This document shows positions 1 through 5,949 of a stretch of DNA of 6,392 nt, piece by piece (positions within the stretch are counted from its first letter, which is position 1; each line of letters starts with the position of its first letter). The translations under genes were made by a program, and so were the position numbers. Origin of the DNA: Candidatus Zixiibacteriota bacterium (GTDB lineage: Bacteria; Zixibacteria; MSB-5A5; GN15; PGXB01). Below the pieces are notes generated by a model. It was not told where the DNA came from. It searched no databases and saw nothing but the letters and a program-made list of their open reading frames with translations. The stretch covers positions 1-6,392 of the forward strand of contig JAPLUS010000063.1 in NCBI GenBank assembly GCA_026397495.1. The letters run 5' to 3'.

Positions 1-185
1 GACTGTCAAGCTCTAAATTGTAGAAAATAATGACCCCTTTAATAGAATATTTTTCAATGGAAAACTCCTTCAATTCCCCGGCTCTTATCTTAAAATATAC
101 AGATAAACATACAAATCTAAAGAAATGACGTTTCAAGTCGATAAATAGACTAAAGAAATTATATCCTTTTTTTAAGGAGTATAAA
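1..185. other. Left-edge non-coding leader region
   Basis: No convincing coding sequence is seen here. All three plus-strand frames hit a stop within the first 30 bases, so at most a short tail of an upstream gene could be present. The region is AT-rich and forms the 5' leader of the zinc-ribbon/PEGA gene. A -10-like TAAAAT lies at 91-96 but has only a poor -35 partner, so I do not assign a promoter. On the minus strand a TTGACA hexamer (positions 9 to 4) points off the left edge. It could be a -35 box of a gene outside the window. Confidence 0.4.
174..179 (+). promoter_or_regulatory. Shine-Dalgarno AAGGAG that fixes a TTG start
   Basis: AAGGAG sits 6 bases before the TTG at 186. No ATG or GTG in this frame gives a better start, and the zinc-ribbon motif begins at residue 4. 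The site therefore supports TTG as the true start. Confidence 0.8.
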
Positions 186-2234
186 TTGAAAATCTGCCCA
201 AATTGCAAAACCAAAAATGTCTTTGATGGAGCCCAATTCTGTCGAGATTGCGGCGGCCCTCTTGATGAAGGTTCTTCTTCAGGGGAAAACCAGCGAGACA
301 TTGAGAAAGATGATAAGCTCGATTTTGTGGTAACCGAGGCGGCTGATTCATCGTCCCCGCATTTATTTGGAATGGAAGGCGGCGGAGCCAGGCCGCATCG
401 TGAGGAAGCCCCTCTTGAAATTAAGTCAACAGCGGCCTTGCTGGATGACGATGCCCTTATATCCTCCGGAAAAATAAAGGAAGAAACGGATTATGGGCCA
501 ATTGGAGAGTCGGCGCCTCCCCCCCCTCCTGTCGCCGATTATGAGCTGAATGAATCGAAGTCATTATCACCGGAGCCACAGCCGGCCCCGGCAATAGAAA
601 AGTCGAAAATCAAGGTGTTATCAAAAGATGAAATTGAGAGCATTAACAAGAATCTGCATCAATTCGACAAGCAAAATAATAAGGAGCCTAAACCGGCGGC
701 TCTTAGAGATACCGCCCCGATTAGGCCAATAGACGACCCGGCTCAGGCGGGGAGTATTCAGAAAGCGCACAAAGTCAGAGGTGTTGCCTATTTCAGAAAT
801 AATTTCATCCAGATTGTCGGCCATCCTTTTTTGCATGCCGGGGATGAAATTCTCATCAATGATAAACATTATGTCCTAAAACCAAAAACCGTCAGCGCCA
901 GAGTCTTAATTGGAATAGCGGCTGTGATTTTTGCGGTATTTCTCGTCATAATTGGCATACAATTCATCAACCCCACTGTTTCTGGCAATGGGGAGATAAT
1001 TGGTCTCATCTTAAATCAAGACCGACAACCCTATTTAGAGGGTGCCAGAGTTTCCATACCGGTCCTAAAAAAAACTACAACAACAAACGCCCAGGGCTTC
1101 TTCCGCTTCGAATTGGTGCCGACCGGAACATATGAAATAGTATATGAACTCAGAGATGATAATATAGGTCGAGGCAATGCTACCGTAACAGCTAAACAGA
1201 TAACCTTGACGACATTCGACAAACTCCAGCTAAAGGCAATCGAAGCCCCGACCAGATCCGGAGCAAGAATAGCGGAAAATCCAATTGATGAGGAGCAGGT
1301 CTCCCCGGTCACAACCCGGCCGAATTCATCTGATACCCGCTCAAAAGACCAAGTTGGTTATGGAAACATAAAGCTCAATGCCAATGTGGCTGACGCCCGG
1401 ATAATTATCGATGACAAAATTCTTGGCGCCGGAAATAATACCTATGCAAGGATAAAAGCCGGCCGTCATAATGTAAAAGTGGACAAATCCGGTTACTCCG
1501 AATACAGCACAGCGATTGACCTTGAGACTGATCAAACTCTAAATATCAATGCCACCCTCACGGCTCTGAAGAAAACCACTCCCGTAGATATGGCCGAGAA
1601 CTTCTTTAGTCAAGGGAACTCCGCTCTGGCGGCCAATAATTATCAGAAAGCTATTGAGGGCTATACGGAAGCGCTAAAGCTTTCCCCCAATTTCAAGGAA
1701 GCCTATTCCAGGCGGGCTGAAGCCTATGTAAGAACAGGTGATAATGAAAAGGCTTCCGCCGACTATATTAGACTGGGTGAAATCCAGAGACTAAATAACA
1801 ACGGCTCCATGGCTATAAGCGCCTTTTCTTCCGCTTTGACTTATTCTCCCAACAACCTTTCGGCCATTGTCGGGCGTGGTGGCGCCAGATTGGATAATGG
1901 GGATTACCGACCGGCACTAATCGATTTTGAAGCTGCTCTTAAACTTGATAATCAATTCTATCCTGCTCTATTTGGTGGCGGAATCTGCCAATTCAGATTG
2001 GGGAATAATAAACAGGCGGATAAGTACTTTAAAAACGCCTATAAGATAAGCCAAGGCGATCCTTATCTCTACCAATATATGATGCTTAATTATTTAACGC
2101 TTGATGATGTCAAAAACATAAGAAAAACCTATGTCGAATATAAGGCCGTGGCCACTCCGGCTGAATTGGCCGAATTCAAATCCTCCAGCCGATTTGCCCC
2201 TGTTATCAGGCTTATTCCAGAGGATAATAGATAG
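186..2234 (+). CDS. Zinc-ribbon, single-pass membrane protein with carboxypeptidase-regulatory-like, PEGA and TPR domains
   Basis: This is a 682-aa protein of unknown specific function. Seen in the sequence: an N-terminal zinc ribbon, CPNC at 4-7 and CRDC at 19-22; a long acidic, Pro-rich and probably disordered linker (about 25-190), including a run of five prolines at 111-115; a short folded-looking stretch (about 196-234); and one hydrophobic segment (about 239-261). After that come a carboxypeptidase-regulatory-like beta-sandwich (about 268-350, pattern G-x-F-x-F then P-x-G-x-Y), a PEGA domain (about 392-459) and TPR-like repeats (about 467-640, e.g. the GDYRPALIDFEAALKLD helix pair). No cleavable signal peptide is seen, so the zinc ribbon is probably cytoplasmic and the PEGA/TPR part outside the membrane. 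PEGA and TPR domains usually serve surface or protein-protein contacts, so a scaffold or sensor role is inferred. The start is TTG with a strong Shine-Dalgarno. The next gene starts 9 bases after its stop, suggesting an operon. Confidence 0.88.
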   Translation: MKICPNCKTKNVFDGAQFCRDCGGPLDEGSSSGENQRDIEKDDKLDFVVTEAADSSSPHLFGMEGGGARPHREEAPLEIKSTAALLDDDALISSGKIKEETDYGPIGESAPPPPPVADYELNESKSLSPEPQPAPAIEKSKIKVLSKDEIESINKNLHQFDKQNNKEPKPAALRDTAPIRPIDDPAQAGSIQKAHKVRGVAYFRNNFIQIVGHPFLHAGDEILINDKHYVLKPKTVSARVLIGIAAVIFAVFLVIIGIQFINPTVSGNGEIIGLILNQDRQPYLEGARVSIPVLKKTTTTNAQGFFRFELVPTGTYEIVYELRDDNIGRGNATVTAKQITLTTFDKLQLKAIEAPTRSGARIAENPIDEEQVSPVTTRPNSSDTRSKDQVGYGNIKLNANVADARIIIDDKILGAGNNTYARIKAGRHNVKVDKSGYSEYSTAIDLETDQTLNINATLTALKKTTPVDMAENFFSQGNSALAANNYQKAIEGYTEALKLSPNFKEAYSRRAEAYVRTGDNEKASADYIRLGEIQRLNNNGSMAISAFSSALTYSPNNLSAIVGRGGARLDNGDYRPALIDFEAALKLDNQFYPALFGGGICQFRLGNNKQADKYFKNAYKISQGDPYLYQYMMLNYLTLDDVKNIRKTYVEYKAVATPAELAEFKSSSRFAPVIRLIPEDNR

Positions 2235-2243
2235 AATAGAGCC

Positions 2244-2564
2244 GTGGACAAAAAATTAAATTGCTGGGAATTTAGAAATTGTGGCATGGAGCCGGGGGGA
2301 ATATTTTCTCGACTTTATGGTGATTGTCCGGTTTCTGAAATGATGAAATATGACGGTATAAACGGGGGCATCGGAGCGGGCCGCATATGCTGGTCTCTAC
2401 TGGATAAAAGTCCTATTAAAGATCCTTTCATTTGCCGAAATAGTCGTATTTCCTGCGTAAATTGTGAATTTTTCCATAGGGTGCAGGCAGAGGAAAACTC
2501 CCGTCAGAATAACCAGACCACTAAAGAGTCAGTTGGGCAGGTCAGCGTTACCGTAGCCAAATAA
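2244..2564 (+). CDS. Small cysteine-rich two-CW-type domain protein
   Basis: This is a 106-aa soluble protein with a GTG start and no strong Shine-Dalgarno; it lies 9 bases after the preceding stop, so translation may be coupled. It carries the signature I associate with 'two-CW' domains: NCWEFxNCGxEPGG near the N-terminus (C7, C13), a DCP (C28), the DGINGGxxAGRxCW block (37-50, C49), then C64 and a closing CxxC (C71, C74) followed by EFF. The name comes from the two Cys-Trp pairs, C7-W8 and C49-W50. Seven cysteines in about 70 residues suggest a metal- or cluster-binding or redox role, but the function of this family is not established to my knowledge. In other proteins the domain occurs alone or attached to signalling modules. 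The last 25 or so residues are polar and probably disordered. There is no signal peptide, so a cytoplasmic location is likely, next to the zinc-ribbon end of its upstream neighbour. Confidence 0.78.
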   Translation: MDKKLNCWEFRNCGMEPGGIFSRLYGDCPVSEMMKYDGINGGIGAGRICWSLLDKSPIKDPFICRNSRISCVNCEFFHRVQAEENSRQNNQTTKESVGQVSVTVAK

Positions 2565-2590
2565 AATGCTCTTTTAGCCCCTATCGCCCA

Positions 2591-3139
2591 TTAAAAAATC
2601 TTATCAATCCAGTATTCTGTCAAATATTTATCCCGTAATCCCTTACCAAGCTTATCGGCTTCTCTGTAATCGCCAAAATTCCCTATACGTACCCTATAAT
2701 ATGTGACACCTTTGATTTCTATTGACGAGACAAAGGCCTTGTATCCAAGCTTGACAAACCTGCCTGCGATTTCATTGGCTGATGCCAAGTCGGTGCCGGA
2801 AGCGACCTGCACTGTATAAATTCCCTTGCCGCTGGGCGAAGGAGTTCTGTCAACCATACTGAATTCTCTTGCCGAAATCGTGGTTTCCTCCTTGGGCATT
2901 TGAATGCTGTCGGTCTCATTCGGAATTCTGTCCGGCATCGGTGTTTCTTCAGGATGAATTTCGCCAATAGTATCAGAAGACAGGGAATCTTTCCTGCCGG
3001 TATTATCTGTGATATAATCCTTTGATTCTGCCTCTCTAACTTCTTTTTCCAGCTTAGCCACCCGGTCTTTGTTCTTATTGCAGCCGAGGGCCAATATAGC
3101 CATAAGGATTAGACCAGCTCCGATAGCCACCCATCTCAT
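2591..3139 (-). CDS. SPOR-domain lipoprotein
   Basis: This 182-aa envelope protein has a lipoprotein signal peptide: positively charged start, hydrophobic core 4-18, and lipobox LALGC with the lipidated cysteine at C20. The mature protein begins C-N-K, without Asp at +2, so outer-membrane anchoring would be expected under the E. coli Lol rule. A short charged heptad-like helix (about 25-40) and an acidic, Pro/Thr-rich linker (about 41-104) lead to a C-terminal SPOR domain (about 105-180: YTVQVASG, then FVKLGYKAFV, then YYRVRIGNF). SPOR domains bind glycan strands stripped of stem peptides, typically at division septa, so a cell-wall or division role is inferred. The start is supported by AAGGAGG (3144-3150) just upstream of the ATG. 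Its stop lies 26 bp from the convergent stop of the two-CW gene, with no clear terminator between them. Confidence 0.88.
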   Translation of the reverse strand: MRWVAIGAGLILMAILALGCNKNKDRVAKLEKEVREAESKDYITDNTGRKDSLSSDTIGEIHPEETPMPDRIPNETDSIQMPKEETTISAREFSMVDRTPSPSGKGIYTVQVASGTDLASANEIAGRFVKLGYKAFVSSIEIKGVTYYRVRIGNFGDYREADKLGKGLRDKYLTEYWIDKIF

Positions 3140-3161
3140 ATTTCCTCCTTTAATATTTTAG

Positions 3162-3191
3162 AATAGAACCGCCAAACAAGAGGTCTGTCAA
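3162..3191 (-). promoter_or_regulatory. Putative sigma70-like promoter for the SPOR lipoprotein
   Basis: Reading the minus strand, a perfect TTGACA (3191 to 3186) is followed after 18 bases by TCTATT (3167 to 3162), which matches the -10 consensus at 4 of 6 positions. It lies directly upstream of the lipoprotein's Shine-Dalgarno. The -35 is strong and the -10 weak; TAAAAT slightly further downstream (3160 to 3155) is an alternative -10, but with too long a spacer. Confidence 0.45.
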
Positions 3192-3218
3192 GTCAAAATA
3201 AAAATCTATAATTTATTG

Positions 3219-3247
3219 TTGAAATCGAAACCAATAATGAATAAGAT
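3219..3247 (+). promoter_or_regulatory. Putative sigma70-like promoter for the PLP-dependent enzyme
   Basis: TTGAAA at 3219-3224 and TAAGAT at 3242-3247 are separated by 17 bases. This would place the transcript start near 3254, about 15 bases before the ATG at 3269. It sits back to back with the minus-strand promoter candidate, so one regulator could act on both. No clear operator palindrome is seen. Confidence 0.4.
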
Positions 3248-3268
3248 GTTATAAAAACAGGCGGGAAG

Positions 3269-4246
3269 ATGAATTATTCAGAAAATATTCTCAAGATAAT
3301 TGGCAAGACTCCTATGGTTAGAATCAATAATGAACCAGGGAGAAACTCGCCACTGATATTAGCCAAGCTGGAATTTACCAATCCCGGCGGGTCGGTTAAA
3401 GATAGAATGGCCAGCTATATACTTCAAAGGGCCATTAAAGACGGAAGGCTCAAGCAAGGCGATACTGTAATCGACAACACCTCCGGCAACACGGGGGTAG
3501 CTATGGCTATGGTGGCTTCTGTTTTAGGATTAAAGGCAATCTTAACAATACCTGATAAGACCAGCAAGGAAAAAATAGACCTTATTCGGTCTTTCGGCGC
3601 GGAGGTTATTATAACCTCTGCCGAAGCTACTCATGACGATCCCGAAGGATGTTACATGAAGGCCGTCAATTTGGCGCAGAAGCATGGCTATTTTCATATG
3701 AATCAATATCATAATCAGGATAATGTTATGGCTCATTACCTAACTACCGGTCCTGAGATATGGGAAGATAGCGATGGCAAGGTTTCGCATTTTGTTGCTG
3801 GTATTGGTACCGGAGGTACCTTCTCTGGAGTATCACGTTTTTTAAAAGAAAAGAATTCCACAATTAAGGCAATCGCGGTCGATCCGGTCGGGTCAATATT
3901 TGCAGCATATATCAAGAGTAGAGAGATTTCCCATCCGGAGTCTTACCAAGTTGAGGGAATTGGATCGGATACGGTAACAGAGGCGCTTCATACCGATTTG
4001 GTTGATGATGTCATAACCGTAACGGACAAAGATGCTTTTGAAACAGCCAGAGGCCTTGCTCGTAGCGAGGGAATTTCGGTCGGTGGCTCGGCGGGAGCCG
4101 CCGTCTGGGCGGCAAAGCAGGTGGCAAGGGAACTTGATAATAAATCCATTATTGTTATTATCATTGCCGATTCCGGCACCAGATATCTAAGTAAATGCTT
4201 CAATGATGTCTGGATGAGAGAACATGGCTTCCTGGAAAAGAAATAG
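3269..4246 (+). CDS. PLP-dependent cysteine synthase / cystathionine beta-synthase family protein
   Basis: This 325-aa fold-type II PLP enzyme would act in cytoplasmic sulfur amino acid metabolism. It joins an activated serine (serine, O-acetylserine or similar) to sulfide or homocysteine by beta-replacement. Seen: IGKTPMVRI (11-19), PLP-lysine motif NPGGSVKDR (K44), substrate loop TSGNTG (71-76), phosphate-binding GTGGT (180-184) and GGSAG (272-276). Several blocks resemble the catalytic core of cystathionine beta-synthase more than classical CysK: DKTSKEK (96-102), AHYLTT (155-160), VDPVGSI (204-210), VEGIG (228-232), and the DSGTRYLSK...WM tail (301-316). There is no heme-binding N-terminal extension and no C-terminal CBS domain pair, so it is the short bacterial form, comparable in architecture to MccA-type enzymes. 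The substrate cannot be decided from sequence alone. The ATG is preceded only by a weak AGGCGGGA-like site. It is probably monocistronic. Confidence 0.9.
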   Translation: MNYSENILKIIGKTPMVRINNEPGRNSPLILAKLEFTNPGGSVKDRMASYILQRAIKDGRLKQGDTVIDNTSGNTGVAMAMVASVLGLKAILTIPDKTSKEKIDLIRSFGAEVIITSAEATHDDPEGCYMKAVNLAQKHGYFHMNQYHNQDNVMAHYLTTGPEIWEDSDGKVSHFVAGIGTGGTFSGVSRFLKEKNSTIKAIAVDPVGSIFAAYIKSREISHPESYQVEGIGSDTVTEALHTDLVDDVITVTDKDAFETARGLARSEGISVGGSAGAAVWAAKQVARELDNKSIIVIIIADSGTRYLSKCFNDVWMREHGFLEKK

Positions 4247-4342
4247 GATATATCGTAATTCTGCCGGCGATTCCTTTTATGACGGTAAGCATTGCAGATT
4301 GCAATATCTACCATAAGCAAAGAAATAATATTTAAAAAAGTC

Positions 4343-4370
4343 TTGACAATGGCGACTATTTATCTATTTT
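4343..4370 (+). promoter_or_regulatory. Putative promoter in the intergenic region before rtcB
   Basis: A perfect TTGACA (4343-4348) is followed after 16 bases by TATTTT (4365-4370), 4 of 6 to the -10 consensus. Transcription would start around 4377. No open reading frame lies downstream on this strand; what follows is the long hairpin and T run, so any product would be a short RNA. Confidence 0.4.
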
Positions 4371-4376
4371 TGGCAA

Positions 4377-4455
4377 AAATATGAGGGTGACTCTCTGTTG
4401 TCCCGGGTAGTTTCCTAGCCCCCTCTACCCAACCAGAGTAGCGCCCTCTTTTTTT
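4377..4455 (+). ncRNA. Candidate small structured RNA between the PLP enzyme gene and rtcB
   Basis: From the predicted start near 4377, the transcript folds as an imperfect hairpin. A 7-bp base pairs GAGGGTG (4383-4389) with CGCCCTC (4442-4448) with one G-U pair. Above it CTCTG (4393-4397) can pair with CAGAG (4434-4438), or alternatively ACTCT (4390-4394) with AGAGT (4435-4439). The top stem pairs GGGTAG (4405-4410) with CTACCC (4425-4430) around a pyrimidine-rich 14-nt loop (4411-4424). A run of seven T (4449-4455) follows immediately. Promoter, stem and terminator together suggest a stand-alone RNA of about 79 nt. I recognise no known family: it lacks the SRP RNA apical motif and the conserved tRNA T-loop. 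It may equally be only a terminator. Confidence 0.35.
4383..4455 (+). terminator. Intrinsic terminator hairpin with T7 tract, possibly bidirectional
   Basis: The GC-rich basal stem (4383-4389 with 4442-4448) ends directly in seven T on the plus strand, so it could end transcription of the PLP-enzyme gene or of the proposed small RNA. On the minus strand the same stem is followed by ATATTTTTG (from 4382 down), so it could also stop the archease-rtcB transcript, though less strongly. The stem is unusually long and bulged for a simple terminator. Confidence 0.6.
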
Positions 4456-4470
4456 ATGCTCTTTTTTTAT
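4446..4470 (+). repeat. Exact 12-bp tandem repeat containing two T7 tracts
   Basis: CTCTTTTTTTAT occurs at 4446-4457 and again at 4459-4470, separated by a single G. The first copy includes the T tract of the terminator. The second would be a backup U tract without its own stem, or a slippage duplication. Confidence 0.85.
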
Positions 4471-4494
4471 AGCTATGAAATCAAAGGGGAATGG

Positions 4495-5949
4495 CTATCC
4501 CTTGATATTGAGAACGGGAAAGAACCGCGCCACCTTGCCTGAAATCCCTATAGCATCGACTGCTTTAATGACTTCATCAATATCTTTATAGGCAAATGAT
4601 GCTTCCTCGGCAAGACCCGCCATATGACCTGTCTTGACCAGAATACCGTTTTCTCTCATCCTTTTCTGAACGGCATCGCCCCGGATTGTTCTTTTGGCCT
4701 GCATTCGGGACATCGTGCGGCCAGCGCCATGCAGGGTGGAACCAAAGGTTTCTCTATCAGCTAACTCGGTTCCACAGAGTAAGGCCGAGCCGGTTTCCAT
4801 TGATCCGCCGACAATGACCGGCTGGCCGACAGACATATATTTCTGTGGTATATCTTTACTGCCCGGGCCAAAAGAACGAGTTGCTCCCTTGCGATGGACA
4901 AGAAGGTTTTCCATCCTGCCCTCTATTTCATACTGCTCAATCTTGGCAATATTATGGGCAACATCATAGATTGTATCTATGCCTAATTCTTCATTGCTTT
5001 TTTTAAAGATTTCTTTAAATACCTTCCGGATTCCGTATACAATCAGTTGCCGATTGACAAAGGCGGCATTGGCGGCACAGGCCATGGCTTCAAAATATTG
5101 ACGTCCTTCAGATGATTTTACCGGCGCTGACATCAATTCTCTATCTTTTATTTGTAGACCATACTTCTTTGAGCACTTGTCAAAAATCTGGAGGTAATCA
5201 GTAGCTATCTGATGTCCAAAGCCCCGTGAGCCGCAATGAATAGCCACCATTACTTGGTTGTCCCGATCGATTCCAAAAACACGAGCCTTTTCCTCAGCAT
5301 AGATATTCTCCCGAGCGGCGATTTCAATTTCCAAATAATGATTTCCTGAGCCAAGCGTCCCCATCTGGTTAATACCGCGAGAAATTGCTTTTTCGGAAAC
5401 CGCCTGATGGTTGGCTTTCTCCAGACAGCCATGATCTTCAACACAATCAACATCATCAGAAGTTGCATAACCGCGCTCAAGGCACCAATTCATTCCTTTT
5501 TCCATCAGGCTACTAAATTCTTTTCCATCCAATTGTACAAAACCACTTGAACCGACCCCGGATGGGATAGTGGCGAATAACCTATTAAGCAATTCCTCCT
5601 TTCGAGGTTCAAGCTCCGCAGAGGTAAGATTAGTACGCAAAAGCCGCATACCACAATTGATATCGAAGCCTATGCCGCCGGGAGAGATGACTCCGTTTTC
5701 CAGTGAAAATGCCGCTACCCCCCCAATCGGGAAACCATACCCCGGATGACCATCAGGCATACAAAGGGCATATTTCTTTATTCCCGGCAGGCAAGCGACA
5801 TTAGTTATCTGGTCAATGACTCTATCATCAATACCCTCGATAAGTTCCGACGATGAGAGCAATCGGACGGGAACATTCATTCCCATCTTAAAATCAGGTG
5901 TGATTTCCCATATATTGGCGGTAATCCGTCTAAAAATTTCCTTTTTCAT
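4495..5949 (-). CDS. rtcB: RtcB RNA-splicing ligase (3'-phosphate/5'-hydroxyl RNA ligase)
   Basis: RtcB seals RNA ends carrying a 2',3'-cyclic phosphate or 3'-phosphate to a 5'-hydroxyl end, using GTP and Mn2+ through a histidine-GMP intermediate. It works in RNA repair, and in tRNA splicing in archaea and eukaryotes. The 484-aa length is typical of the full family. Key residues are present: GGIGFDINCG with D96 and C99, GSGNH with N203 and H204, AIHCGSRGFGH with H238, DVAHN with H332, and STLHGAGR with the guanylylated histidine H407. These line up with the Pyrococcus C98, H203, H234, H329 and H404 sites. The PDGHPGYGFPIGG block (65-77) is also characteristic. The ATG overlaps the archease stop as ATGA; a GGAGGAG (5974 to 5968) is 18 bases upstream, so coupled translation probably drives initiation. 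No RtcA cyclase or RtcR regulator is seen here. Confidence 0.97.
   Translation of the reverse strand: MKKEIFRRITANIWEITPDFKMGMNVPVRLLSSSELIEGIDDRVIDQITNVACLPGIKKYALCMPDGHPGYGFPIGGVAAFSLENGVISPGGIGFDINCGMRLLRTNLTSAELEPRKEELLNRLFATIPSGVGSSGFVQLDGKEFSSLMEKGMNWCLERGYATSDDVDCVEDHGCLEKANHQAVSEKAISRGINQMGTLGSGNHYLEIEIAARENIYAEEKARVFGIDRDNQVMVAIHCGSRGFGHQIATDYLQIFDKCSKKYGLQIKDRELMSAPVKSSEGRQYFEAMACAANAAFVNRQLIVYGIRKVFKEIFKKSNEELGIDTIYDVAHNIAKIEQYEIEGRMENLLVHRKGATRSFGPGSKDIPQKYMSVGQPVIVGGSMETGSALLCGTELADRETFGSTLHGAGRTMSRMQAKRTIRGDAVQKRMRENGILVKTGHMAGLAEEASFAYKDIDEVIKAVDAIGISGKVARFFPVLNIKG

Noticed and set aside
85..106. Inverted repeat TTATCT...AGATAA in the left leader as an operator
   Set aside because: Six AT-rich pairs around a 10-base spacer are expected by chance in this composition.
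2565..2590. A shared terminator between the convergent two-CW and SPOR genes
   Set aside because: The 26-bp gap has no stem of useful length; only a short T4 stretch is present.
2719..2967. Alternative minus-strand reading frame of 82 codons inside the SPOR gene
   Set aside because: It is a shadow of the lipoprotein gene in another frame, with biased composition (rich in Arg and Pro) and no recognisable domain. The real frame has a lipobox and SPOR motifs.
4291..4305. Perfect small inverted repeat ATTGCA-GAT-TGCAAT as a terminator of the PLP-enzyme gene
   Set aside because: The stem is AT-rich, only 6 bp with a 3-base loop, and no T run follows. It is too weak to call as a terminator.
4383..4448. 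A functional tRNA gene on either strand
   Set aside because: No T-loop consensus, no CCA end, weak or missing D and anticodon stems, and on the minus strand the closing helix has a C-A mismatch. The extended hairpin with a T tract explains the sequence better.
5250..5480. Minus-strand frame of 76 codons inside rtcB
   Set aside because: It overlaps a conserved, catalytically complete rtcB frame and has no motif of its own.
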